Assembly (NCBI GenBank): GCA_030596395.1
Contig: JAUVKF010000029.1
Span: forward strand, 1 to 38,340
Origin: Chlorobiota bacterium
GTDB lineage: Bacteria; Bacteroidota; Bacteroidia; Bacteroidales; F082
Length of the DNA stretch: 38,340 nt
Direction: 5' to 3'
Under the pieces are notes generated by a model. That model ran no database searches and was not told the origin of the DNA. It saw only the letters and a program-made list of their open reading frames with translations. Numbering within the stretch: the stretch's first letter is position 1; the number at the start of each line of letters is the position of its first letter. The translations under genes and the position numbers were made by a program. Of the stretch, positions 25,398 through 33,757 are shown piece after piece.

Positions 25398-26159
25398 TTA
25401 ATGGTTAACTAAGTGGTCGAATATTCCTTCAAACTCGTCTCTATCTGTGTTATATGGCTCCTCTGTTAAATTTCGTTCGCTCATATAACCAGGAACATCT
25501 AAACCAAATTCATTATAAAATATTCGTGCCTGTGTTGTGGGTTTTCCAGTATTAAGAAAAGGTCTTAACACATAGTATAGGGCTAACAATTCGGTTTTGT
25601 TTTTACTTATCCCCATCCATTTGCCTTCCTTTGTATACTCTCTGATTTCGAGTATGTCTTTAACGGTTTTGGCATGATCGGGATTTAAAAATGATCCTTC
25701 AAATGTTTCAATATCTTTTCTTCCTTTGGTATTGTTTTTTGTTGTTGTGGCTCTTTTTACTTGATCAATGAATCCCTGCAAGACCCCCCCCTTTAACATA
25801 ATAGCTTCTTGCAATAAGCGAATAACCTCAAATGTTATTTCAATGCTCTTTTGTTTTGGAATAATAAACAAATTACATATTTTCTCCTCAAATAATTCAT
25901 TGTCAATTTTTCCTTCTCTAAATTTCTTGTAAAGTTCTTGATACAAAGGCCAAAAGGTTTTAAACCGATTATCAATTTGATAAAGATGTTTTAACTGTTG
26001 GTGTGTTTGTTGTGGGGTGAATAACAGAAATTCACTTACGGCTAACTGTTGTAATTTTTTCAGTTCGGTTTTATATTGTAAGCTATCATAATCATACTTT
26101 ACCAAGTTATCAATTTCAAGTGTCTGTAATTCAATAATAAACTTTTGATAAAGTTCCAT
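25398..26159 (-). CDS. hypothetical element protein downstream of the integrase
   Basis: The 253-residue, mainly helical, soluble protein has no signal peptide. Its central part (IEITFEVIRLLQEAIMLKGGVLQGFIDQVKRATTT) and the C-terminal TKEGKWMGISKNKTELLALYYVLRPFL are the most conserved-looking stretches. The latter resembles a section found in Bacteroidota integrase-neighbour proteins, a family without an assigned function that I recall only loosely. ATG at 26159 was chosen over GTG at 26210. It follows the recombinase by 76 nt on the same strand. Confidence 0.65.
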   Translation of the reverse strand: MELYQKFIIELQTLEIDNLVKYDYDSLQYKTELKKLQQLAVSEFLLFTPQQTHQQLKHLYQIDNRFKTFWPLYQELYKKFREGKIDNELFEEKICNLFIIPKQKSIEITFEVIRLLQEAIMLKGGVLQGFIDQVKRATTTKNNTKGRKDIETFEGSFLNPDHAKTVKDILEIREYTKEGKWMGISKNKTELLALYYVLRPFLNTGKPTTQARIFYNEFGLDVPGYMSERNLTEEPYNTDRDEFEGIFDHLVNH

Positions 26160-26235
26160 TTGCCAAAATTGATTTGATAAAATAAACGTGTCAACCTTCA
26201 CGATTAGCACCCCGAAATTTACAAAGAATTGGCAG

Positions 26236-27573
26236 TTAATTTACTTTCTTTAGTGGTTTATTGATTCTGTAATCTTTTGCTATCCTTTCGGCTGTCTCCT
26301 CTTTAGTAACCTTTATATAGTTTAGAAATATGCTCTCCTTTTTGTGTCCTGTGATCTTCATTATATCAATGGTAGGTATCCCATGTTTATACATGTTGGT
26401 AGCTCCTGATCTCCTTGCTGTATGTGTCATTATTTGTTTATATTTCGGAGTAGTTACTTCAAATTTTCTTCCTTCTTTGTAGACTACTTTTGTAATGGGT
26501 TGTGTAAACTTTGCCATTAACCCTATTTCTTTAATTCTTTTATTTACTTTCTGCTCGTATGTTTTTGGTAAACCTTCAGGATATTTTTTGATCAGCTCAT
26601 CAAGTATCCAATGCCATAAAGGAATAATCACTTCCTCCCCTGTCTTTTTTGTTTCAATCCTAATATTTCTGTTACCTGTGGAGGTTTTTTGTATGTGGTG
26701 TGGTTTGATACGGCTGTAGTCAGAAAACCTCAACGCAGTAAAACAACCAACCAAGAACACGTCTCTTGCTGTCTCTAATTCAAGTTTCCTTGACAGATCA
26801 AGATTGTATAACTTTTCGAGCTCTTCAAAACTAAGATAGATGCTGTCTACTTGTTCTGAAATGCCTTTAAATGCCTTTTGATTGTGGTTTGTGTTAGTAT
26901 GGTATTTTTCATCTAAAGAGGCATTCATAATCCTTTTAATTAGGGTTATGTGTTTGCCAATGGTATTAGTCGAATAGTTTTTTCCTCTCAAAAATTTTAC
27001 ATAGTCGTTATAGAGATTCATATCAACATTTTCAAAATCAACAATACGCCTTTTCTCCTTTTGGTATTTCTGAAACTGTACATTAAAACTCTTATACATT
27101 TTGACAGTGCTGTAATTGTACCTGGTGCCATTATCAGTTAATCGTTCACCTGATTTGATTTCCTCGACAAAGTGATCAATATAGTCGTTTAGGTTTTTGT
27201 AGAGTTGTTTTTCAACCTTTGACGGCCTGAACTCCTTGTCAAAATCCTTTTTTACTTCTTTGGTTGTTGGGGTTTCCCTGTTCATTTCGTAGTTGCTGAA
27301 TAGGGTTGATTTATGATCAATAAACCTACCTATACGGGTGTTAATTGCCTTGTTGTCACTGATTTCGGCTCCTGTGAGCATTATCCTCAATTCTTTTAAC
27401 TGTGTGTCAGAGTTCTTTTCAAATGCCCTCTGATTGACACTATTCCAAAAGTTTGGATTGATAGAATAGCCTATTGAATAGTTAACCCTTTTGTTGTCAA
27501 ACCTAATTAATGCGAGTATTGGAGTCGGTTTGTCAGCCTTTGCGTCTTTAAGTACGAATTTGATAGTTGCCAT
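26236..27573 (-). CDS. tyrosine recombinase (element integrase)
   Basis: This 445-residue site-specific recombinase has the Bacteroidota layout: arm-binding domain (about 1-100), SAM-like core-binding domain (about 125-225) and catalytic domain (about 245-435). All catalytic residues are visible: Arg282 in TALRFSD, a Lys at 309/310, His384 and Arg387 in HTARR, His410 in GHKK, and the nucleophile Tyr419 in FLNYIKV. It probably integrated this element into tRNA-Phe. The start ATG at 27573 is followed upstream by the putative arm-site pair at 27618-27637 and the right attachment repeat. Confidence 0.95.
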   Translation of the reverse strand: MATIKFVLKDAKADKPTPILALIRFDNKRVNYSIGYSINPNFWNSVNQRAFEKNSDTQLKELRIMLTGAEISDNKAINTRIGRFIDHKSTLFSNYEMNRETPTTKEVKKDFDKEFRPSKVEKQLYKNLNDYIDHFVEEIKSGERLTDNGTRYNYSTVKMYKSFNVQFQKYQKEKRRIVDFENVDMNLYNDYVKFLRGKNYSTNTIGKHITLIKRIMNASLDEKYHTNTNHNQKAFKGISEQVDSIYLSFEELEKLYNLDLSRKLELETARDVFLVGCFTALRFSDYSRIKPHHIQKTSTGNRNIRIETKKTGEEVIIPLWHWILDELIKKYPEGLPKTYEQKVNKRIKEIGLMAKFTQPITKVVYKEGRKFEVTTPKYKQIMTHTARRSGATNMYKHGIPTIDIMKITGHKKESIFLNYIKVTKEETAERIAKDYRINKPLKKVN

Positions 27574-27617
27574 GATTATTTGATTTGATACTATAAAGAT
27601 AATACAAAAATTTGAAA

Positions 27618-27637
27618 GTAGACGGATAAGTAGACGG
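27618..27637 (+). promoter_or_regulatory. paired integrase arm-type sites, right end
   Basis: GTAGACGG at 27618-27625 and again at 27630-27637, start-to-start spacing 12 bp, duplicates the left-end pair at 21349-21368. It lies between the integrase start codon and the right attachment repeat, so it could also let the recombinase regulate its own promoter. Confidence 0.65.
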
Positions 27638-27778
27638 TTATTTTTAACTTTTCTTAATTTATACTTAACCTAAGTTAATTAATACCTCAACATAAAGTAT
27701 TGTTAATAGTGCTCTATAAAGATATTTAGTTAAGAATAATATTCTGAAAAGAAAAGACCAATATATTTGTTTGAGGTA

Positions 27779-27792
27779 CAGGTGGTACCACA
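27779..27792 (+). repeat. right attachment site
   Basis: A copy of the 14-nt tRNA-Phe 3' end, CAGGTGGTACCACA, with no tRNA in front of it. The DNA after it, including a terminator, is the original chromosomal sequence downstream of tRNA-Phe. Confidence 0.88.
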
Positions 27793-27805
27793 CTTAAAAA
27801 CACCC

Positions 27806-27840
27806 AAAACCCTGATTATTTATAATGGTCAGGGTTTTTT
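27806..27840. terminator. displaced tRNA-Phe terminator
   Basis: AAAACCCTGA (27806-27815) pairs with TCAGGGTTTT (27829-27838), followed by more T. It stands 14 nt after the right attachment repeat and before the convergent response-regulator gene end at 27905. Confidence 0.85.
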
Positions 27841-27904
27841 AGCACTGCCTTTTTAAAGCATTTCTAACAGTTTTATTGGTAGCGTTCCGAAATTTACTAA
27901 TGAA

Positions 27905-28543
27905 TTAGTGTATTAACTTTAAGTTTTTTAATTCGGTAAGAAGTTTCTGCAAACTGTTTACATCAAATTTTTTAAACATGTTTTTGCAATGTGTGTCAAC
28001 TGTATCAATTGTAACATTAAGTTTTTCCGCTACTTCTTTCCGGATATTTCCGCTGATCAATAAATTGAGCACTTGGTATTCTCTTTTTGTTAGAATAGGT
28101 TTATTTGAAATTTTTGGGGACACACTTAAATCAAAAAACGGAGGAACATCCTTACCAATCTCCCTTTTGCCTTTCAATACCGAATGAATAGTGTCAATAA
28201 GTATATCTTTTCCACTAAGTTTCATGATGATCGCATCTACTTTATTCATCCAGACATTAAACAATATTTCAGTATCTGTTTCTGCTGTTAAAGCAATGAC
28301 TTTTTTGTTTTTGTAATCGCTTTTGATTTCGATGCAAAAGTCAACCCCGCTTTCACCGGGTAAATTAAGGTCTAATAAAATCACATCTGCATTTGATGTC
28401 TTTAGTTTTTCCCTGGCCTCTTCAGCAGAGGTTGCCCATCCGCCAACAAACATTTTATCCGCCTTTACATCGAAAACATTTTTAATACCTTCGATATAGA
28501 TAGGATGGTCTTCAATAATAAATAACTCGGTTACCGGTGTCAT
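27905..28543 (-). CDS. NarL/LuxR-type response regulator
   Basis: This 212-residue two-component regulator has a receiver domain (about 5-125) with acidic pocket E11/D12, phosphoacceptor Asp58 (VILLDLNLPG), Thr86 and Lys108. A LuxR-type helix-turn-helix follows (about 148-208), with LTKREYQVLNLLISGNIRKEVAEKLNVTIDTVDTHCKNMFKKF. It is the partner of the upstream histidine kinase; its start overlaps the kinase stop by 4 nt (ATGA), showing translational coupling. The likely target is the divergent promoter region holding CACTG half-sites at 30442-30470, which is inference. Confidence 0.93.
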   Translation of the reverse strand: MTPVTELFIIEDHPIYIEGIKNVFDVKADKMFVGGWATSAEEAREKLKTSNADVILLDLNLPGESGVDFCIEIKSDYKNKKVIALTAETDTEILFNVWMNKVDAIIMKLSGKDILIDTIHSVLKGKREIGKDVPPFFDLSVSPKISNKPILTKREYQVLNLLISGNIRKEVAEKLNVTIDTVDTHCKNMFKKFDVNSLQKLLTELKNLKLIH

Positions 28544-30390
28544 AATTCTATCTCTATAATTATTGCTGTACCCTGATCAATACCCGTGTCGATGGTTAAC
28601 TTCCCATCAAGATAACTTACCCTTTGACGGACATTTTTCAAGCCAAGCCCATTCATTTCCTTTTTTTGATCAAATCCTTTTCCATCATCCTCTACACTCA
28701 GGCTGATGCTTGAACGATCTGCAAGAAGCTGAACATTTATCTCTTTTCCTCCTGAATGTTTAACTGCATTATTGATCATTTCATACGACAAATAAAACAG
28801 GTTTGCCTCCAGTTTGGGATTAAGCCGGTTGATAACGTTTGTATAAAGAGTAAAATTAATAGTACTGTTTCGCTCCAGTATATGGATCAGATTTTTTAGT
28901 GCTTTTACCAACCCATGCGATTCGAGTTGAGCAGGCAGCATCTTGTGCGACAAATCTCTGATGTTGAGGCTTATTTCAGTTAGTGAGTCGATAACGCCTG
29001 TCGTATTTTCGTTTTTCTTATAAAATTTTTCAATCGACATTTTTAATACTCCCAGTTTAGGACTAATTCCATCATGTAAATCCATTGCCAGTCGTTTTCT
29101 TTCAGCATCCTGGCCTTCGATAAGTGCATTTGCTACTTCCAGTTTCTTTTCATGTTCCATGGTTTTAATCTTCGCCTTACGGATTAGAGATTTTTGTCTC
29201 CAATAAATCAAAATAGCCAGCACAACCGAAAACAGCGTCAATACACCAAACAAGATAGCATTGATCCTGTATAATTTACTATCCTTTCTTACAATTTCCT
29301 TTTCCTTTTTCTCGGTCTCGAAAACAGTTGACAGGAATAATGATTGCTCAATACGTTGTTTATTTCTATACCGGTTTCTCAATTTTATTGAACTTTTGTA
29401 ATACTTATATGACATCGCAGAGTCGCCAATAGTTGTATAGTAATCGCTGTATGAATCAAGAACAGAAGCTTCGAGGTCGATATTATTGAGTTCCCTGGCA
29501 AGGTTTACTGCTTCATTTAAAATGATAATCGCACTGTCGGACTTTTTTTCAGCCATCAGCAGGTATGCATAGTTATTATAAAGGCTAGCTAAATGTTTTT
29601 TATACCCATTAGTCCTTGATATTTTGATTGCCTCATCATATGATGATTTAGCTTTGTTTAGTTTACCTAATGACTTAAAAAGTAAAGCATTACTATTTAA
29701 CAGGGCAACTTTCTTATAATCCATTTCGTTAGTATTTACCAATGCTTCGGTCAGTGATAAATATTTTTGAATTGAATCAATGTTGTTAAAGCTATTGGCA
29801 AGTAAAATGTAATTCTTAACCAATCCGGTCATGTTTTTTTGTTTTTGTTCGATACTTACTGCCATTCTTGCGTAATTTCTGCATATTTCGATCTCATTAA
29901 GATCATAATTTGCTAATGCGATATAATAATTCAGATCAGCTTCAAAATCATCTGAACTACTTTCTTCGATTTGCTTCTGTGCAGTAAATAAAAACTCCAA
30001 ACCTTCGGATACAAATCCCGAGTTTTGATATACCAGGCCTTTATACATCATGATTTCATGCTTTCTGTCAATAAGATTATTGGCTGACAGAATGCTGTCG
30101 GCTTTCAAACAATTCAATATTGCATTTGAGTACTTTCCCGATTTCGCCTGTGTTTTAATAATTAAAGCAAGCGCATCTATCTGAAGACCTGGGTTTTGTT
30201 GTACTTTAGCAATTAAATAAGCCGCATTTGCATAGTACAATATGGAATCGGAATCAATATTTTGAAAACTATTCGCCCGATCAAAATTATGAATGAATTC
30301 ATCAACAAATTCCTGCGCTGGAACTGTTACCATAGAACAGATTAAAAAAATTCCTAAAAGGCCAATAATTGCAACTTTAACCCTAAACAT
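28540..30390 (-). CDS. TPR-containing sensor histidine kinase (HisKA_3 type)
   Basis: This 616-residue sensor kinase has a signal peptide or first membrane segment (5-25), a periplasmic TPR region (about 40-340), a transmembrane helix (about 376-397) and a cytoplasmic kinase. The phosphoacceptor is His439 in ERKRLAMDLHDGISPKLG, the HisKA_3 form that pairs with NarL-type regulators. The ATPase domain has the N box (EMINNAVKHS, 537-546), DDGKGF (568-573) and GLGL (581-584). The signal sensed by the TPR domain is unknown. It is cotranscribed with the response regulator. Confidence 0.93.
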   Translation of the reverse strand: MFRVKVAIIGLLGIFLICSMVTVPAQEFVDEFIHNFDRANSFQNIDSDSILYYANAAYLIAKVQQNPGLQIDALALIIKTQAKSGKYSNAILNCLKADSILSANNLIDRKHEIMMYKGLVYQNSGFVSEGLEFLFTAQKQIEESSSDDFEADLNYYIALANYDLNEIEICRNYARMAVSIEQKQKNMTGLVKNYILLANSFNNIDSIQKYLSLTEALVNTNEMDYKKVALLNSNALLFKSLGKLNKAKSSYDEAIKISRTNGYKKHLASLYNNYAYLLMAEKKSDSAIIILNEAVNLARELNNIDLEASVLDSYSDYYTTIGDSAMSYKYYKSSIKLRNRYRNKQRIEQSLFLSTVFETEKKEKEIVRKDSKLYRINAILFGVLTLFSVVLAILIYWRQKSLIRKAKIKTMEHEKKLEVANALIEGQDAERKRLAMDLHDGISPKLGVLKMSIEKFYKKNENTTGVIDSLTEISLNIRDLSHKMLPAQLESHGLVKALKNLIHILERNSTINFTLYTNVINRLNPKLEANLFYLSYEMINNAVKHSGGKEINVQLLADRSSISLSVEDDGKGFDQKKEMNGLGLKNVRQRVSYLDGKLTIDTGIDQGTAIIIEIEL

Positions 30391-30441
30391 CTAATAGTCA
30401 GTTGTTTTTTGTAAATATAATAAAAATTACAATTTAAAACT

Positions 30442-30474
30442 CACTGTTTCCAGTGATGTCAATATCACTGTTTT
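30442..30474. promoter_or_regulatory. CACTG/CAGTG half-site cluster between divergent genes
   Basis: CACTG-tttc-CAGTG (30442-30455) overlaps CAGTGAT-gtcaat-ATCACTG (30451-30470), so three half-sites share one helical stretch. TCACTGTTTY also recurs as a direct repeat at 30441 and 30465 (24 bp apart). It lies between the kinase start (30390) and the secreted protein start (30524). A dimeric response-regulator binding site is the natural reading. Confidence 0.55.
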
Positions 30475-30523
30475 CTCCCCTTCCATTTTAATATTATCTG
30501 GTATTACTTTGCTAAAAAAAGAT

Positions 30524-30898
30524 ATGAAAAAGCTAATTCTTATTTTGTCAATTATTCTGATCGCCTTGCTTTATCCTTTTTCCGATCTAATAGCGCAGTA
30601 TTCAATACCTTCATTCAATGTTGAATTGAACCAAACTAATTTAAGCTTTATTGGAGATGACGAACCAGTTATCAACTCAGCTGAAGAACGAAAAATAAAT
30701 GTTGAAGTTGAAGATGGTTATGTTAATCAAGCATCCTTTGCAGTTATATATATTTATTCGATTGACGGAACAACTGAGTTAGGACCCTATACAATATCTG
30801 AGGGAAATACATTAGAAGTTACCATAGATAAAAGGGATTGGGGCCTTCGTGTAAATGATTACCTTGAAGATTGTGAATTATCGGTATGGATTGATTGA
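30524..30898 (+). CDS. small secreted protein
   Basis: This 124-residue protein has a signal peptide (MKKLILILSIILIALLYPFSDLIAQ, cleavage near residue 25) and about 100 mature residues rich in beta-forming and acidic sequence. These include SFNVELNQTNLSFIGDDEPV, VEVEDGYVNQASFAVIYIYS and KRDWGLRVNDYLEDCELSVWID. No family was recognised. A small beta-sandwich domain is likely. ATG at 30524 begins the signal peptide; TTG at 30509 is a weaker start. It is divergent from the two-component operon and its start is preceded by the half-site cluster, so it may be regulated by it. Confidence 0.75.
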   Translation: MKKLILILSIILIALLYPFSDLIAQYSIPSFNVELNQTNLSFIGDDEPVINSAEERKINVEVEDGYVNQASFAVIYIYSIDGTTELGPYTISEGNTLEVTIDKRDWGLRVNDYLEDCELSVWID

Positions 30899-30978
30899 CG
30901 GACAAATAGAGTGGTTGGTTACTTACAAATACATTAATTGAATTATAACAATTATAAGTTATTATAAATCTTGAAAAC

Positions 30979-31362
30979 ATGACAATGGAGGCTTTTACAA
31001 TGACAATGCCATTAACTATGACAACACTAGGAATGCTTGGACCGGTTAAACTTACTACCGATAATATCGACAATTTTATCAAGGCCCGTTCACCGGGCAA
31101 TTACGCACTGGGTTATATTGAAGGAAAGGCCTTTATTGTAAAATATATTGGGCGCTCTGACCTTGATTTGAACGAGGAACTAAAAAGCTGCATAGGGCAT
31201 TACCCTCATTTTAAATGGAGTTATGCATCATCGGCAAAAGCTGCCTTTGATAAAGAATGCCAAAACTACCATGATTTTGGAGGTAGCGAAGATCTGGATA
31301 ATAACAACCACCCGGCCAGTCCGGATGGAGAATATATGATATGTGAAATTTGTGGTTTATAA
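30979..31362 (+). CDS. GIY-YIG-like small protein
   Basis: The 127-residue product has YALG at 42-45, YIGRS at 56-60, a Glu-containing AAFDKECQNYHDFGG (Glu93, His98) and NNNHPASPDG (108-117), followed by CEIC (122-125). This order (GIY-like, YIG-like, Arg, Glu, Asn) matches the GIY-YIG nuclease fold, and the variant with YHDFGG and HPA resembles small stand-alone or phage-borne members. The N-terminus, rich in Met and Thr with short repeats (MTM), is unusual. It lies 80 nt downstream of the secreted-protein gene. Nuclease activity is unproven. Confidence 0.65.
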   Translation: MTMEAFTMTMPLTMTTLGMLGPVKLTTDNIDNFIKARSPGNYALGYIEGKAFIVKYIGRSDLDLNEELKSCIGHYPHFKWSYASSAKAAFDKECQNYHDFGGSEDLDNNNHPASPDGEYMICEICGL

Positions 31363-31460
31363 TATAACAGTCGAATTGAGAAAAAGCTGGAAACAGTGAA
31401 TGACTTTGAAGTAATGAACTTATTATCTGCTAAAAGTTATACTTCAAAAAAGGATTAAAT

Positions 31461-31560
31461 GCAAGCGGGTAGTACCGGGTTAAATGTAGATAAAAACCCT
31501 GGTCATCATGGCAGACAGATAAAAGATGACAGGGGTTTGGGGTAGTCCGCTTGCTTTTTT
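31461..31560 (+). ncRNA. structured RNA candidate with terminator
   Basis: A closing stem GCAAGCGG (31461-31468) pairs with CCGCTTGC (31547-31554) and is followed by six T. Inside, AAACCC (31494-31499) pairs with GGGTTT (31533-31538), and GTCATC (31502-31507) with GATGAC (31525-31530), across a 2x2 mismatch and a 17-nt loop. Between closing and apical stems lies an asymmetric bulge, 25 nt on the 5' side and 8 nt on the 3' side. A rod with a large central bubble recalls 6S RNA and the Bacteroidales-1 class, but no conserved sequence was confirmed. Confidence 0.5.
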
Positions 31561-31668
31561 CCTAATTTCTTTAAAAGAATACAAAAATCAACCTTTCCAT
31601 AAACTCTCAGTATTTGCCCGGCATTACTGCCAGGTATAAAGGGCCAGAAAGTTTTTTGGATAAAATTA

Positions 31669-31702
31669 AAAAGCTGCCTCAAAAAATTGGGGCAGCTTTT
31701 TC
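31669..31702. terminator. bidirectional terminator
   Basis: AAAAGCTGCC (31669-31678) pairs with GGCAGCTTTT (31691-31700) around a 12-nt A-rich loop, with A and T tracts on both sides. It ends the minus-strand gene at 31755 and backs up the RNA candidate on the plus strand. Confidence 0.85.
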
Positions 31703-31754
31703 TGTTGAAGTTTACTCAAAAAACTATATGATGATTTCCTGATTATTTTCCAGT

Positions 31755-32141
31755 TTAATTTTCACTTGGTGCTGTGGCAGCCACACGATCAATAATTTCA
31801 GTATAGGCACTGAATTGAATAAGGCATTCACGTTGTGCATTAACCAGCCTGGGTGAAACTTTTGATTCAAAAAAAGTATCTACTCCTTTGGTCATCCACT
31901 CATTATAACCAATATCGCCATTCGTTTCGGCATTTATATACCTTTTTCTCTCTGATGCCAACTGTCTTGAAAATTGCCGCGAGATCCTGTAGCACTCATT
32001 TTTGCCAAGAACGAGTTGTTGTTGTAAAAAATCCTGGTCAGTGCGTTCTAATTTTCTCGCTTTGTTTCCAAGGCTATGCAAACCTGCTATCGCTACGATT
32101 AATCCAACTATTATTAAAGCTATTAAAGTTATTAATCCCAT
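31755..32141 (-). CDS. small membrane-anchored protein, unknown
   Basis: This 128-residue protein has one N-terminal membrane helix (MGLITLIALIIVGLIVAIAGLHSLG) and a long, charged, helical domain of about 100 residues rich in Arg/Lys/Glu (ERTDQDFLQQQLVLGKNECYRISRQFSRQLASERKRY). LemA-like topology is superficially similar, but the LemA signature is missing. No partner gene is adjacent. It has a terminator 52 nt after its stop. Confidence 0.65.
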   Translation of the reverse strand: MGLITLIALIIVGLIVAIAGLHSLGNKARKLERTDQDFLQQQLVLGKNECYRISRQFSRQLASERKRYINAETNGDIGYNEWMTKGVDTFFESKVSPRLVNAQRECLIQFSAYTEIIDRVAATAPSEN

Positions 32142-32659
32142 AATACTATACCTTTTAACTTACCAACAATTCAAATCAAAATGTTCTGCTTTAACTCCTT
32201 AAAGAGAATTTCAATAATTACAATTTGGTTTTTTTGGAATGTACTCTTAACTACAACTTTGCAAAGAAACTGGTAATTTTCTTTGCGTGGTAAACCAAAA
32301 GATTAACAATTTATTAACATTATTCCTGTTTGACAGGTACATTATATATACAAGTTAATGTAAACCATTGGTAACATGGCATATAAATAACTTAATAGTT
32401 TAAGTATTTATTGTTGAGTTGTTGATAAAAAACATTTCTGTTAGCACCCATTTCATTGAAAATGAATATCATGCTAACCTAAATGACAAAAAGGACATCT
32501 GTAACAGACATTATTTTAGCCCAGGCCTCAAAGAGCACTTAACTTTTCGAAGATTTTATCTCAATCAATTGGGTTTAATTACATTCCGGATATTTTTTCA
32601 TCAGAAATAATTTATCCATACTTTTGTCGGAATTTTTGAAGCAAACAATCTATTTATAA
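32142..32659. other. 518-bp intergenic region with hairpins and a pfk promoter
   Basis: No convincing gene was seen. A 9-bp stem GCAAAGAAA (32261-32269) with TTTCTTTGC (32278-32286) has no T-tract. CCTGT-ttg-ACAGG lies near 32325. A symmetric structure at 32440-32478 has GTTAGCA/TGCTAAC outer and TTCAT/ATGAA inner stems with equal 5-nt sides. An open frame at 32419-32610 starts with TTG and is low quality. The -7 element for pfkA lies at 32619-32626. Confidence 0.5.
32619..32626 (+). promoter_or_regulatory. TAnnTTTG -7 element before pfkA
   Basis: TACTTTTG matches the phylum -7 consensus, 34 nt before the pfkA ATG. The -33 region is only T-rich. Confidence 0.45.
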
Positions 32660-33754
32660 ATGAAACGACTTTTAATTGCAACCGGTGGTGGTGACTGCCC
32701 CGGACTTAATGCTGTAATACGGGCTGTTGTACACCGTGCTTCGCAAGAAAAAGACTGGGAGATACTGGGAAGTATCCAGGCTTTTAACGGTGTTTTATGG
32801 GAACCTACCGAGGTGGTTGTGCTTGATGATGAGAAAGTTTCAGGCATCCATTTTCAGGGTGGAACTATCATTGAAACAACCAACAAAGGCGGCCCATTTT
32901 CCTGGCCGGTAAAAGACAAAGATGGCAACTGGTCAACGGTTGACCGGTCGGATGACATGATTAAAAAGTTACAGTATATGCATATTGATGCCGTAATCAA
33001 TATTGGAGGTGACGGATCGCAGACCATTTCACAAAAGCTCTATGAAAAAGGACTAAATATTATTGGTGTACCAAAAACCATCGACAACGACTTATCTTCA
33101 ACCGACACTACATTTGGTTTCCAGACAGCAGTGCAGATAGCAACCGAATCAGTTGATAAGCTCGTTACAACTGCTGCGAGTCATAACCGTGTTTTTATGC
33201 TAGAGGTTATGGGACGAAATGCAGGCTGGATTGCCTTGAATGCTGCTGTTGCCGGTGGTGCTGAAGTTTGCCTTATTCCTGAATTTCCGTACGACATTAA
33301 TAAAGTGAAAGAAGCACTCGAAGAACGATTTCATTACGGTCGTGGTTTTGCTGTGGTTGTTGTTGCCGAAGGAGCACACAATAAAAATGGCGAAATGGTT
33401 TACCAGGAAAATAAGGAAATTGGATATGAAAATAAGCAGCTTGGAGGGATCGCCCGAAAACTGATTTCGGAATTGCAGGAAGCCGGTTTTAAACATGATA
33501 TGCGCGAAACTGTTTTAGGGCACCTGCAACGTGGCGGTGTACCGATTGCATATGATAGAGTGCTTTCAGCTCAGTTTGGTGTAAAAGCTTTTGAAATGGT
33601 TTTGAATAGTGAATTTGGAAACATGGTAGCCTATCATCATCCTGAATTTGTGGCAGTTCCGCTTAAAAAAGCGATTGCGAAACCAAACCTTGTTACCAAA
33701 AAAACTGCTTTGATGAAAACAGCTAAAGGATTGGGCATTTCAATAGGTATTTAG
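32660..33754 (+). CDS. pfkA: 6-phosphofructokinase, mixed (Gly/Lys) active-site type
   Basis: The 364-residue enzyme phosphorylates fructose 6-phosphate in glycolysis. GGGDCPGLNAVIR (9-21), GGDGS (116-120) and PKTIDND (138-144, catalytic Asp142) are clear. E. coli-type ATP enzymes have Gly104 and Gly124, and pyrophosphate enzymes have Asp104 and Lys124; here the equivalents are Gly119 and Lys139. This Gly/Lys combination is typical of the group III 'mixed' PFKs, some of which use ATP. An ATP preference is inferred from Gly119. Promoter motif at 32619; the stop codon touches the palindromic repeat at 33755. Confidence 0.93.
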   Translation: MKRLLIATGGGDCPGLNAVIRAVVHRASQEKDWEILGSIQAFNGVLWEPTEVVVLDDEKVSGIHFQGGTIIETTNKGGPFSWPVKDKDGNWSTVDRSDDMIKKLQYMHIDAVINIGGDGSQTISQKLYEKGLNIIGVPKTIDNDLSSTDTTFGFQTAVQIATESVDKLVTTAASHNRVFMLEVMGRNAGWIALNAAVAGGAEVCLIPEFPYDINKVKEALEERFHYGRGFAVVVVAEGAHNKNGEMVYQENKEIGYENKQLGGIARKLISELQEAGFKHDMRETVLGHLQRGGVPIAYDRVLSAQFGVKAFEMVLNSEFGNMVAYHHPEFVAVPLKKAIAKPNLVTKKTALMKTAKGLGISIGI

Positions 33755-33757
33755 GGA

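Noticed and set aside
32261..32286. GCAAAGAAA hairpin as a terminator
   Set aside because: No T-tract follows on either strand, and no gene ends nearby.
32419..32610. 63-codon frame before pfkA
   Set aside because: It starts at TTG, has no promoter or ribosome-binding site and no recognisable features.
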